From NCBI RefSeq assembly GCF_010501065.1, contig NZ_QVMM01000024.1, forward strand, positions 1 through 33,142: a DNA stretch of 33,142 bases, written 5' to 3'. The notes under the pieces are model-generated. The model worked only from the letters and a program-made list of their open reading frames with translations, had not been told where the DNA came from and did not search any database. The DNA comes from Dysgonomonas sp. 216. Its GTDB lineage: Bacteria; Bacteroidota; Bacteroidia; Bacteroidales; Dysgonomonadaceae. Of this stretch, positions 16,388 through 23,889 are shown piece by piece; the first letter of the stretch is position 1; each line of letters starts with the position of its first letter. The position numbers and the translations under genes are program-made.

Positions 16388-16436
16388 ATTCCTTTTGCCC
16401 TATGCCGCAAAAGGAATCAAAAAGGCATTTTGCGGC
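16388..16436. repeat. Two overlapping, mutually exclusive hairpins
   Basis: Hairpin A pairs ATTCCTTTTGC (16388-16398) with GCAAAAGGAAT (16407-16417): 11 bp, 8-nt loop. Hairpin B pairs GCCGCAAAA (16404-16412) with TTTTGCGGC (16428-16436): 9 bp. The strands share 16407-16412, so only one can form at a time. No T-run follows, so neither is a standard terminator. Confidence 0.7.
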
Positions 16437-16453
16437 TATACCTTCTTGGGGAC

Positions 16454-16503
16454 AGCATTGCAGGCTTTGTCCGTCGAAGCTAAGGCCGCTCTCAGACAAT
16501 GCT
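16454..16503. repeat. Long-range inverted repeat
   Basis: AGCATTG (16454-16460) and CAATGCT (16497-16503) are perfect 7-bp complements 36 nt apart, enclosing a GC-rich segment. Confidence 0.45.
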
Positions 16504-16589
16504 TCGCAAAAAGGACCGACCTCGCCGTATGTGCGGGGTACCCGCTTAGCGAAGTGAACGCCCGGAACAAAAAGCTGTTTGAGCATAGC

Positions 16590-16645
16590 CTGACTTAAAA
16601 GTCAGCACAATCTTTTGTGCGAGTTATTTTTTGTTCAGTGAACAA
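16590..16645. repeat. Three consecutive small hairpins
   Basis: CTGACTT/AAGTCAG (16590-16605), GCACAA/TTGTGC with a TCTT loop (16605-16620) and TTGTTC/GAACAA with an AGT loop (16631-16645) follow one another almost without spacing. The second is followed by a T-rich stretch (16624-16632), so it could act as a weak plus-strand terminator. Confidence 0.6.
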
Positions 16646-16689
16646 GCTAAATGGCGGGTCGCACAGCAGGCGCAGTCTTGATTTTTTGG

Positions 16690-16739
16690 TTCGTTTTGCA
16701 TCAAGGCAAAATGAACGAAGGCAAGCATCGGTAAGATGC
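16690..16739. repeat. Two further hairpins
   Basis: TTTTGC (16694-16699) pairs with GCAAAA (16706-16711), flanked by TTCG and CGAA (16716-16719) across a 4-nt bulge. GCATC (16725-16729) pairs with GATGC (16735-16739) across a 5-nt loop. They close the right side of the palindrome-rich region. Confidence 0.5.
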
Positions 16740-16839
16740 GCGGCAGTTAAAAGAACAATTACATTTTTAGTTTCCTTTTCTGGCCTTGCATTGAAGAATG
16801 TTTGGCTTATGGCGGTTAAGTTCCTCTGTATCTGCCCAC

Positions 16840-16950
16840 ATGGAAAATTACCAAAACAACCATGCTGAGAACTTTAACTTCAATAGTTTACAATTCGTCA
16901 TCGAAAAACAGGAGGCTTTTGTCAGAATATTCATTGCTTTAGAGGAATAG
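16840..16950 (+). CDS. Small open frame or gene remnant, 36 codons
   Basis: Starts at ATG 16840 and reads MENYQNNHAEN, then SLQFVIEKQEAFVRIFIALEE before TAG. The composition is protein-like, while the 5' flank is GC-rich repeat-like DNA. Another frame reads on without a stop past the TAG through KMPLLLETIKRLKPSELSG to a TAA near 17041, so the pair may be a frameshifted relic. I recognise no family, and chance cannot be excluded at this length. Confidence 0.2.
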   Translation: MENYQNNHAENFNFNSLQFVIEKQEAFVRIFIALEE

Positions 16951-17189
16951 AGAAGATGCCACTTCTGTTGGAAACTATAAAGAGGCTAAAACCGTCAGAA
17001 CTGTCAGGTTTTATTATTAATACAATTTGTAGAGTATCATAACTGGTCGTCAATCCTATGTAAGTAGAATTAAAAAACAACGAAGATTCGAAAATTCACA
17101 AGAAGCAAACCTCCTTATGAACAAAAGACGGATTGTCATACAGAGATATCAAAATGTGAAGAAATAAACTATTGAGCTTCTGTTTTTAC

Positions 17190-17220
17190 TTTCATGATTG
17201 AAAAAAAATGACGAAATTTG
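17190..17220 (+). promoter_or_regulatory. Candidate promoter of pfp
   Basis: TTTC (17190-17193), a 19-nt spacer and GAAATTTG (17213-17220), each one mismatch from consensus. The predicted start point near 17227 lies past the upstream TTG at 17218 and so supports the ATG at 17260 as the real start of pfp. Confidence 0.4.
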
Positions 17221-17259
17221 CGACTCTTGATAACTGTAAACAATAAAATAATAAAAACA

Positions 17260-18906
17260 ATGACAAAAAGTGCATTACAAGTAGCTAGAGCTGCATATAA
17301 GCCTAAAATGCCTAAGGCATTATATGGTGCAGTAAAAGTTGAAGAAGGAGCTGCAACTCAATCGATTGCCGATCAGGAAGAAGTAAAAAAACTTTTCCCT
17401 AATACTTATGGCATGCCTATTATTAAATTTGTTGAAACTTCGGAAAAAACTAATTTTCCTGCTATTAATGTAGGTGTTATTTTATCAGGAGGTCAGGCTC
17501 CGGGAGGACACAATGTAATTGCCGGACTTTTTGACGGTGTTAAAAATCTTAATAACAATAGTAAACTTTACGGTTTCCTTATGGGTCCCGGAGGTTTAAT
17601 AGATCATAAATATCAAGAACTGACGGCCAATATTATAGATGAATATCGTAATACCGGAGGTTTTGATATTATCGGTTCGGGACGAACAAAACTTGAAACA
17701 ACAGAGCAATTTGATAAAGGTTTAGAAATTCTAAAAAAACTCGACATCAAAGCTCTTGTTATCATTGGTGGAGACGATTCAAATACTAACGCTTGTGTAT
17801 TGGCCGAATATTACAAAGCCATTGATGCAGGAGTACAAGTTATTGGTTGCCCTAAAACAATTGATGGCGACTTGAAAAATGAAATGATTGAAACATCATT
17901 TGGTTTCGACACTGCATGTAAAGTTTATTCCGAAGTAATCGGTAACATACAACGCGACTGTAACTCGGCTCGTAAATATTGGCACTTCATAAAACTGATG
18001 GGACGCTCGGCTTCACACATCGCTCTTGAATGTGCATTGCAAACTCAACCAAACTACTGTTTAATTTCGGAAGAGGTTGAAGCTAAAAAACAATCATTAG
18101 ACTCTATTGTTAATGATATAGCAAACGCAGTAGCTAAACGTGCCGAAAAAGGCGATAATTTTGGTACAGTACTAATACCCGAAGGTCTTATTGAGTTCAT
18201 TCCTGCAATGAAAGCTTTGATTACCGAGCTTAACGATTTCTTAGCTCATCATCAGGACGAATTTAATGCTGTAGCTAAAGACAAACAACGTCAATATATC
18301 ATTGATAACTTATCGGCTGATAATGCTGCCGTATACGCTAGCCTTCCTGAAGGTGTTGCCCGTCAGTTGACTTTAGATCGTGACCCACACGGAAACGTAC
18401 AGGTATCACTGATTGAAACAGAAAAGCTTCTTGCCGAAATGGTAGGTGCACGTCTTGCCGAAATGAAGAAAGAAGGTAAATATTCAGGTAAATTTGCTTC
18501 TCAGGTACACTTCTTCGGATACGAAGGTCGTTGTGCAGCACCATCGAACTACGATGCCGACTATTGCTATGCTTTAGGATATACTGCTGCAGCTCTTATC
18601 GGTGCCGGAAAAACAGGATATATGTCATCTGTACGTAACACTATTGCTCCAGCCGATCAATGGATTGCCGGAGGAGTACCCGTTACTATGATGATGAATA
18701 TGGAACGTCGCCATGGCGAAATGAAACCTGTTATCCAAAAAGCATTGGTAAAACTTGATGGCGCTCCGTTTAAATTCTTTGCTGCTAACCGCGAAAAATG
18801 GGCTGTTAACACAGAATATGTATATCCGGGCCCTATCCAATACTTCGGACCTACAGAAGTTTGCGATCAACCAACAGTAACTTTGAAATTAGAGCAAACA
18901 AAGTAA
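17260..18906 (+). CDS. pfp: Pyrophosphate--fructose 6-phosphate 1-phosphotransferase
   Basis: 548 aa from ATG 17260. It interconverts fructose 6-phosphate and fructose 1,6-bisphosphate using PPi, a reversible glycolytic step typical of Bacteroidales. Motifs: GGDDSN (170-175), where the second Asp marks the PPi-dependent class (ATP enzymes have Gly); [10 protein letters not shown] (198-207) with catalytic Asp202; MGRSASH (247-253), the substrate-binding MGR; and FGYEGRC further on. Its length fits the long beta-type PPi-PFK. An in-frame TTG at 17218 would add 14 residues but lies upstream of the predicted transcription start. The gene is monocistronic, bounded by its own promoter candidate and a terminator. 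Confidence 0.95.
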   Translation: MTKSALQVARAAYKPKMPKALYGAVKVEEGAATQSIADQEEVKKLFPNTYGMPIIKFVETSEKTNFPAINVGVILSGGQAPGGHNVIAGLFDGVKNLNNNSKLYGFLMGPGGLIDHKYQELTANIIDEYRNTGGFDIIGSGRTKLETTEQFDKGLEILKKLDIKALVIIGGDDSNTNACVLAEYYKAIDAGVQVIGCPKTIDGDLKNEMIETSFGFDTACKVYSEVIGNIQRDCNSARKYWHFIKLMGRSASHIALECALQTQPNYCLISEEVEAKKQSLDSIVNDIANAVAKRAEKGDNFGTVLIPEGLIEFIPAMKALITELNDFLAHHQDEFNAVAKDKQRQYIIDNLSADNAAVYASLPEGVARQLTLDRDPHGNVQVSLIETEKLLAEMVGARLAEMKKEGKYSGKFASQVHFFGYEGRCAAPSNYDADYCYALGYTAAALIGAGKTGYMSSVRNTIAPADQWIAGGVPVTMMMNMERRHGEMKPVIQKALVKLDGAPFKFFAANREKWAVNTEYVYPGPIQYFGPTEVCDQPTVTLKLEQTK

Positions 18907-18939
18907 AATATATCGGTTATTTTATCTTTAATATAATGA

Positions 18940-18974
18940 AAGGAGATGTCCCAATCAGGCATCTCCTTCTTTTT
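18940..18974 (+). terminator. Intrinsic terminator of pfp
   Basis: AAGGAGATG (18940-18948) pairs with CATCTCCTT (18960-18968), followed by C and five T (18970-18974), 34 bp after the pfp stop. Confidence 0.85.
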
Positions 18975-19118
18975 GCAGTTGTGAGGTTATAGTCTATAAA
19001 AAAACCGGTATTGATACTAAAATCGCAATCAATCCGGAATTTTTATTAATTAAAGTCTAATACTATACTTCTTATTTATCTAAAATAGATATTACAAAGG
19101 TCTTTCTCTTCATTGATG

Positions 19119-19901
19119 CTATTTTACATTGCTGGCTTTTAGCCCTTTTATTACCGCCGAACTGAAACCCGCATGTTCCATTTCGTTCAAACCTTTTATT
19201 GTAATACCTCCGGCTGTTGTAACTTTATCAATTTCTACTTCCGGATGCGAATCATTTGCTTCAATCAAATCAATAGCACCCCTTAGAGTTTGCACTACGA
19301 AGTCCCTAGCCTGTCCGGGATATATACCCATTTCAACACCACCTTCCATTGCAGCTCTTATATATCTGAATGCATAAGCTATTCCACACGATGACAACGC
19401 CGTAGCTGCAGGTATAAGATCTTCTTTTATCATTTCGGCCTTACCTAATTCACTGAATATTTTAATAACAAGGCTCTCTTGTTCTTTACTTGCATTAAGC
19501 GAAGCTGCAAACGTCATGCTTTGTTTCACGGCAATAGCAGTATTCGGGACAAGCCTGAATATCGGAGTATTTAATGGAGCCCACTCTTCTAGTTCGATTA
19601 AAGGAACACCCGCGGCAATAGATATAATTATTTGTTTTGACTTAAGTTTACCCTGATTAGCAGTTAAAACTTCTTTTACCAGCCACGGCTTAACAGCTAT
19701 TACAATAATATCGGCCTCCGATATCGATTCATAATCATTTATAACAGCGTTAATATCGCTGTCAAATTGTTTAATTTTATCAATACTTAACCTGTTTGTG
19801 TCTATTACACTAATATCCTTTGACCCGAAAAACGAACCGGTAGATAAACCACATGCTATGGCTGCCCCCATATTGCCCCCACCTATTATTGCTATCTTCA
19901 T
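19119..19901 (-). CDS. proC: Pyrroline-5-carboxylate reductase
   Basis: 260 aa, cytosolic. It reduces 1-pyrroline-5-carboxylate to L-proline with NAD(P)H, the last step of proline synthesis. The N-terminal Rossmann motif is IGGGNMGAAIA (5-15), IVIAVKPW is the usual second-strand signature, and the C-terminal dimer domain has the family block TTAGGITIKGLNEMEHAGF. Length is typical. It stands alone, divergent from the leu operon. A possible -7 box (TAAATTTG, minus strand, 19939-19946) lies about 40 nt upstream but lacks a clear -33 element. Confidence 0.95.
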   Translation of the reverse strand: MKIAIIGGGNMGAAIACGLSTGSFFGSKDISVIDTNRLSIDKIKQFDSDINAVINDYESISEADIIVIAVKPWLVKEVLTANQGKLKSKQIIISIAAGVPLIELEEWAPLNTPIFRLVPNTAIAVKQSMTFAASLNASKEQESLVIKIFSELGKAEMIKEDLIPAATALSSCGIAYAFRYIRAAMEGGVEMGIYPGQARDFVVQTLRGAIDLIEANDSHPEVEIDKVTTAGGITIKGLNEMEHAGFSSAVIKGLKASNVK

Positions 19902-20011
19902 AATGAAATTTTAGTAAGATTAAATAGATAATAATGCACAAATTTATGAAAAGTATTTAGTATTAGCATAACAAGTATGTTATTGTTTTCTGCATTTTTT
20001 CTATCTTTTTA

Positions 20012-20042
20012 TTTGTTTTCGTAAATTTATATTATAACTTTG
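20012..20042 (+). promoter_or_regulatory. Promoter of the leu/ile operon
   Basis: TTTG (20012-20015), exactly 19 nt, then TAACTTTG (20035-20042): a full match to the Bacteroidota sigma consensus. The predicted start near 20049 lies about 20 nt before the leader-peptide ATG. Confidence 0.75.
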
Positions 20043-20070
20043 TCATCACAAAAACGATAAAACATAAAGA

Positions 20071-20151
20071 ATGACATCTTTTATAAACAATATCAGCATT
20101 ATTATTCTCCTCCTCTGGGCAAAACTTGGAGTGAGCAATGCTGTGCAGTAA
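20071..20151 (+). CDS. Leu/Ile-rich leader peptide of the branched-chain operon
   Basis: A 26-codon frame from ATG 20071 to TAA 20149-20151, too short for most gene finders. Residues 10-15 are Ile-Ile-Ile-Leu-Leu-Leu (ATT x3 at 20098-20106, CTC x3 at 20107-20115), and in total 5 Ile, 4 Leu and 2 Val fall among 26 residues. It lies about 20 nt after a consensus promoter and 28 nt before a strong terminator hairpin that precedes leuA. That is the layout of amino-acid attenuators such as E. coli leuL and ilvL. Its role would be to report charged tRNA-Ile and tRNA-Leu through ribosome stalling. It has no known homolog that I can name; translation is inferred. Confidence 0.8.
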   Translation: MTSFINNISIIILLLWAKLGVSNAVQ

Positions 20152-20194
20152 AATGATGATTGAAGATATAGTATAACTGAAAGCCTTTCTCACT
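20130..20194 (+). promoter_or_regulatory. Candidate antiterminator pairing of the leu/ile attenuator
   Basis: RNA 20130-20142 (AGTGAGCAATGCT) can pair with 20182-20194 (AGCCTTTCTCACT): 11 Watson-Crick pairs in 13 positions, with two single mismatches. The second strand contains most of the terminator's 5' arm, so the two structures exclude each other. The first strand lies in the leader frame just past the Ile/Leu codons. A ribosome stalled on those codons would leave it free, whereas one reaching the stop at 20149 would cover most of it. Confidence 0.6.
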
Positions 20195-20218
20195 AAATAT
20201 GGGAAAGGCTTTTTTTTT
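20180..20218 (+). terminator. Attenuator terminator upstream of leuA
   Basis: AAAGCCTTTC (20180-20189) pairs with GAAAGGCTTT (20203-20212), extendable to 12 pairs with one T-G wobble, followed by nine T (20210-20218). It lies between the leader stop and the leuA ATG (20244), so it must be read through for the operon to be expressed. Confidence 0.88.
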
Positions 20219-20243
20219 AATAAGATAACAAATAGAAACAAAT

Positions 20244-21758
20244 ATGGATAAATTATTTATTTTCGATACAACATTGAGGGATGGCGAACAAGTTCCTGGA
20301 TGTCAATTAAATACAATCGAAAAAATAGAAGTAGCAAAAGCATTGGAAGCGTTAGGTGTAGACGTTATTGAAGCTGGCTTTCCGGTATCGAGTCCCGGAG
20401 ATTTTAATTCGGTAGTGGAGATATCAAAAGCCGTTACATGGCCTACAATATGCGCTTTAACACGAGCCGTAGAAAAAGATATTGAAGTAGCAGCCGAAGC
20501 CCTAAAATATGCAAAAAAGAAACGTATACATACCGGAATTGGAACGTCGGAGTACCATATAAAACATAAGTTCAATTCGAATCAGGACGAGATTATCGAA
20601 CGAGCTGTTAAGGCAGTAAAATATGCAAAGCGTTTTGTTGAAGATATAGAGTTTTATGCTGAAGATGCTGGACGTACCGATAATGAGTATTTGGCTCGTG
20701 TAGTACAGGCCGTAGTGAAAGCCGGTGCAACGGTAGTAAATATACCTGACACAACCGGATATTGTTTGCCTACAGAGTATGGAGCAAAAATAAAGTATCT
20801 TATTGAAAATGTAGATATGGGCAATGCTATCCTATCCACTCACTGCCATCAAGACTTAGGAATGGCCACTGCTAATTCCATGATGGGAGTTTTGAATGGA
20901 GCACGGCAGGTAGAGGTTACTATTAATGGTATTGGCGAACGTGCCGGAAATACTTCGCTCGAAGAAGTTGTAATGGCAATAAAGAGCCATAAAGAGCTAA
21001 ATATAGAGACCAATATTAATACACAAAAAATATATCCTGTAAGCCGGATGATATCAAGTTTAATGAATATGCCTATTCAACCAAACAAAGCTATTGTTGG
21101 ACGAAATGCTTTTGCACACTCTTCCGGCATTCATCAGGATGGCGTATTAAAGAACTTATCAACCTACGAAATTATAGACCCAAAAGATGTAGGTATAGAC
21201 GATAACGCAATTGTACTAACAGCTCGTAGTGGTCGTGCAGCATTAAAAAATCGTTTGAATATATTAGGTATTGAAGTTGACGATGAAGAATTAACTGACA
21301 TATATCAACGTTTTCTTGATCTTGCAGACAAAAAGAAAGATATTGCAGATGAAGACTTACTAATTCTTGCTGGAAAAGAAACAAATAATATCCATCGCAT
21401 AAAATTAGATTATCTGCAAGTAACTTCCGGTACCGGAGGTGTACGTCGTGTTGCTAATGTTGGCATTGATATTGCCGGCGATAAATTTGATGCAGCATCG
21501 TCGGGTAACGGGCCTGTTGATGCAGCAATAAGTGCTGTATGGCAAGTTATATGTAATAATACTACAGTAAAAGACGGAGAAACTGAAATTAAAGAATTCC
21601 TTATACAGGCTATAAACAAAGGTAGCAACGATGTTGGAAAAGTACACATGCAAGTCGAACACCGTGGACAAATATATTATGGTTTTGCGGCTCATACCGA
21701 CATTGTTGTAGCATCGGCCGAAGCATTTATAAATGCAGTGAATAAATTTGTGAAATAA
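20244..21758 (+). CDS. leuA: 2-isopropylmalate synthase
   Basis: 504 aa, the long form with a C-terminal regulatory (LeuA allosteric) domain. It condenses acetyl-CoA with 2-oxoisovalerate, the committed step to leucine. The TIM-barrel domain shows [12 protein letters not shown] (8-19) with catalytic Arg12/Asp13, the metal site HCH (200-202) in [25 protein letters not shown] and [11 protein letters not shown]. The C-terminus contains the [17 protein letters not shown] and [19 protein letters not shown] blocks of the regulatory domain, so feedback inhibition by leucine is expected. First enzyme gene of the operon, directly behind the attenuator; leuC follows after 32 bp. Confidence 0.96.
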   Translation: MDKLFIFDTTLRDGEQVPGCQLNTIEKIEVAKALEALGVDVIEAGFPVSSPGDFNSVVEISKAVTWPTICALTRAVEKDIEVAAEALKYAKKKRIHTGIGTSEYHIKHKFNSNQDEIIERAVKAVKYAKRFVEDIEFYAEDAGRTDNEYLARVVQAVVKAGATVVNIPDTTGYCLPTEYGAKIKYLIENVDMGNAILSTHCHQDLGMATANSMMGVLNGARQVEVTINGIGERAGNTSLEEVVMAIKSHKELNIETNINTQKIYPVSRMISSLMNMPIQPNKAIVGRNAFAHSSGIHQDGVLKNLSTYEIIDPKDVGIDDNAIVLTARSGRAALKNRLNILGIEVDDEELTDIYQRFLDLADKKKDIADEDLLILAGKETNNIHRIKLDYLQVTSGTGGVRRVANVGIDIAGDKFDAASSGNGPVDAAISAVWQVICNNTTVKDGETEIKEFLIQAINKGSNDVGKVHMQVEHRGQIYYGFAAHTDIVVASAEAFINAVNKFVK

Positions 21759-21790
21759 GAGCAACTAAAAAAATAAGAACTTAGTAAAAA

Positions 21791-23185
21791 ATGAAAACAT
21801 TATTCGACAAAATTTGGGATGCCCATGTGGTATCAACCGTTGAAAACGGTCCTACTCAGTTGTATATTGATAGGCATTTTTGCCATGAGGTTACCAGTCC
21901 TCAAGCTTTTAACGGATTACGAGCACGCGGTTTGAAAGTATTTCGTCCAGAGAAAACAACTCTTACAGCCGACCATAACACTCCAACAATAAACCAAGAT
22001 CAACCAGTAAAAGATCCAATATCAAAAAATCAATTAGATACATTCGAGAAGAACGCTAAAGAATTCAATTTGCCCTTCTTCTATCCATTAGGTCATAAAA
22101 AGAATGGTGTAGTTCATATTATTGGCCCCGAAAATGGTTTCACTCAACCGGGTATGACTATTGTGTGTGGCGACAGCCATACATCAACACATGGAGCTTT
22201 TGGCTCTATTGCTTTCGGAATAGGAACTTCTGAGGTTGAAATGGTATTGTCTACTCAATGCATCCTACAATCGCGTCCTAAAACTATGCGTATTACATTT
22301 AACGGCAAATTGGGAGAAGGTGTTACCGCAAAAGACCTAGCACTATATATGATATCTAAACTTACAACCGGAGGTGCAACTGGATATTTTGTAGAGTATG
22401 CAGGTGAAGCCATCCGGAATATGTCGATGGAAGAACGTATGACATTATGTAACCTAAGTATAGAAATGGGCGCTCGTGGAGGACTTATTGCTCCGGATGA
22501 AAAGACATTTGAATATGTAAATGGACGCGAATTTGCCCCTAAAGGAGAAGAATGGAATAAAGCATTAGCATATTGGAAAACATTAAAAACTGACGAAGGT
22601 GCTAAATTCGATAAAGAATTGGAATTTGATGCAGCGGATATACAACCAATGGTCACTTATGGCACAAATCCGGGTATGGGAATGGGTATAAATGATTCGA
22701 TTCCTACCTTGGAAGACATTGACGAAGCCGGACGCATATCGTTCAGAAAATCGATGGATTATATGGGATTTGAACCAGGCGAAAAAATCGAAGGAAAATC
22801 GATAGATTATGTCTTCCTTGGTAGTTGTACAAATGGACGTATCGAAGACTTCCGCGCTTTTGCAAAATTTGTAAAAGGTAAGAAAAAAGCCGATAATGTT
22901 ATTGCATGGCTAGTTCCGGGTAGTTGGATGGTAGAACAACAAATAAAAGAAGAAGGCTTATTTGATATATTAAAAGAAGCAGGTTTCGAGTTACGTCAAC
23001 CCGGATGTTCGGCATGTTTGGCAATGAATGACGACAAAGTTCCTTCCGGAAAATATGCAGTATCTACATCTAACCGTAATTTTGAAGGACGTCAAGGCCC
23101 GGGAGCTCGTACAATATTGGCAGGTCCTCTTGTTGCTGCAGCTGCAGCTGTTACCGGAAAAATAACAGATCCAAGGAAAATTTAA
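21791..23185 (+). CDS. leuC: 3-isopropylmalate dehydratase large subunit
   Basis: 464 aa, aconitase family. With LeuD it isomerises 2-isopropylmalate to 3-isopropylmalate, and also citramalate to methylmalate where citramalate is made. [4Fe-4S] ligands are visible at Cys346 ([12 protein letters not shown]) and Cys406/Cys409 ([10 protein letters not shown]). Substrate-loop motifs include [13 protein letters not shown] and the end block [19 protein letters not shown]. Length is standard. It lies 32 bp after leuA and 42 bp before leuD. Confidence 0.97.
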   Translation: MKTLFDKIWDAHVVSTVENGPTQLYIDRHFCHEVTSPQAFNGLRARGLKVFRPEKTTLTADHNTPTINQDQPVKDPISKNQLDTFEKNAKEFNLPFFYPLGHKKNGVVHIIGPENGFTQPGMTIVCGDSHTSTHGAFGSIAFGIGTSEVEMVLSTQCILQSRPKTMRITFNGKLGEGVTAKDLALYMISKLTTGGATGYFVEYAGEAIRNMSMEERMTLCNLSIEMGARGGLIAPDEKTFEYVNGREFAPKGEEWNKALAYWKTLKTDEGAKFDKELEFDAADIQPMVTYGTNPGMGMGINDSIPTLEDIDEAGRISFRKSMDYMGFEPGEKIEGKSIDYVFLGSCTNGRIEDFRAFAKFVKGKKKADNVIAWLVPGSWMVEQQIKEEGLFDILKEAGFELRQPGCSACLAMNDDKVPSGKYAVSTSNRNFEGRQGPGARTILAGPLVAAAAAVTGKITDPRKI

Positions 23186-23227
23186 TTTAATACTAATATT
23201 CTACGCATATTGATATAGAAAAAAGTT

Positions 23228-23818
23228 ATGGAAAAATTTCAAACATTAACATCAACATATGTCCCACTGCCTATAGAGAATGTGGATACTGACCAGATAA
23301 TACCTGCACGATTTTTAAAGGCTACAGACAAAGAAGGTTTTGGAAACAATCTTTTTGCTGATTGGAGATACGATAAAGACGGAAGTCCTAAAACTGATTT
23401 TGTACTAAACAACCCTATTTATAGCGGAAGTATTTTGGTAGCCGGTAAAAACTTTGGTAGCGGATCGAGCCGCGAACATGCAGCATGGGCTGTTGGTGGA
23501 TATGGATTTCGTGCCGTAGTATCAAGTTTTTTTGCAGACATATTCAGAAATAATGCTCTTAATAATGGTATACTACCAGTTGTTATTAGTCCTGAATTTC
23601 TTGCTGAAATATTCGAGAGTGTAAGTAAAAATCCTAAAGCCACATTAACGATAAACCTTGATGCTCAAACAATAATGAATGATGCAACCGGAAAAAGTGA
23701 ATCGTTTGAAATTAATAGTTACAAAAAAGAATGTTTGCTTAAAGGATTGGACGACATAGACTATTTGCTTTCGAAGAAAGAGCAAATAGAAGAATATGAA
23801 AAGGAACATACATTCTAA
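23228..23818 (+). CDS. leuD: 3-isopropylmalate dehydratase small subunit
   Basis: 196 aa, the swivelling-domain partner of LeuC. N-terminal PLPIENVDTDQIIPARFLK is the family hallmark, and GKNFGSGSSREHAAWA is the substrate-recognition loop. Length is standard. Third enzyme gene of the operon. A 71-bp gap with a stem-loop separates it from the citramalate synthase gene, a larger gap than elsewhere in the operon. Confidence 0.96.
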   Translation: MEKFQTLTSTYVPLPIENVDTDQIIPARFLKATDKEGFGNNLFADWRYDKDGSPKTDFVLNNPIYSGSILVAGKNFGSGSSREHAAWAVGGYGFRAVVSSFFADIFRNNALNNGILPVVISPEFLAEIFESVSKNPKATLTINLDAQTIMNDATGKSESFEINSYKKECLLKGLDDIDYLLSKKEQIEEYEKEHTF

Positions 23819-23830
23819 TTAATACAATCT

Positions 23831-23860
23831 TCAATGTGTCAATATAAATTGGCACATTGA
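23831..23860 (+). repeat. Stem-loop between leuD and cimA
   Basis: TCAATGTGTC (23831-23840) pairs with GGCACATTGA (23851-23860): ten pairs including one T-G wobble, with a 10-nt AT-only loop. No T-run follows, so it is not a classical terminator. It could protect or define mRNA ends within the operon. It contains an in-frame TTG (23857) that is therefore unlikely to be the start of the next gene. Confidence 0.6.
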
Positions 23861-23889
23861 CATATGAAACTTACCGATCAGGATATGTC

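Larger units (their letters stand above)
16316..17212. other. About 900 bp with no convincing gene; GC-rich, palindrome-rich first half
   Basis: Between the orphan HTH gene and the pfp promoter. The part from about 16350 to 16760 is visibly GC-richer than its surroundings and contains at least eight inverted repeats. Short open frames there exist on both strands in several phases, which is what GC-rich non-coding DNA gives, and none looks like a protein family. From about 16840 the sequence is AT-rich again and has one small frame (16840-16950). The region could be a genomic repeat, remnant mobile DNA or structured RNA. Confidence 0.55.

Noticed and set aside
16369..16868. Several overlapping open frames of 60-85 codons on both strands read as genes
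   Set aside because: They lie in the GC-rich palindromic stretch, overlap each other in different phases and show no recognisable family or leader; non-coding DNA explains them better.
17218..17259. TTG start adding 14 residues to pfp
   Set aside because: The codon falls within the candidate -7 box region and before the predicted transcription start. The ATG at 17260 has a typical A-rich leader and gives the usual protein start.
20043..20243. Riboswitch or T-box upstream of leuA
   Set aside because: No T-box consensus or known aptamer pattern is visible; the short Ile/Leu-rich frame plus terminator explains the leader.
23857..23889. TTG start for the citramalate synthase
   Set aside because: It lies in the 3' arm of a stem-loop. 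The ATG at 23890 gives the expected short N-terminus before the DTTLRDGEQ motif.
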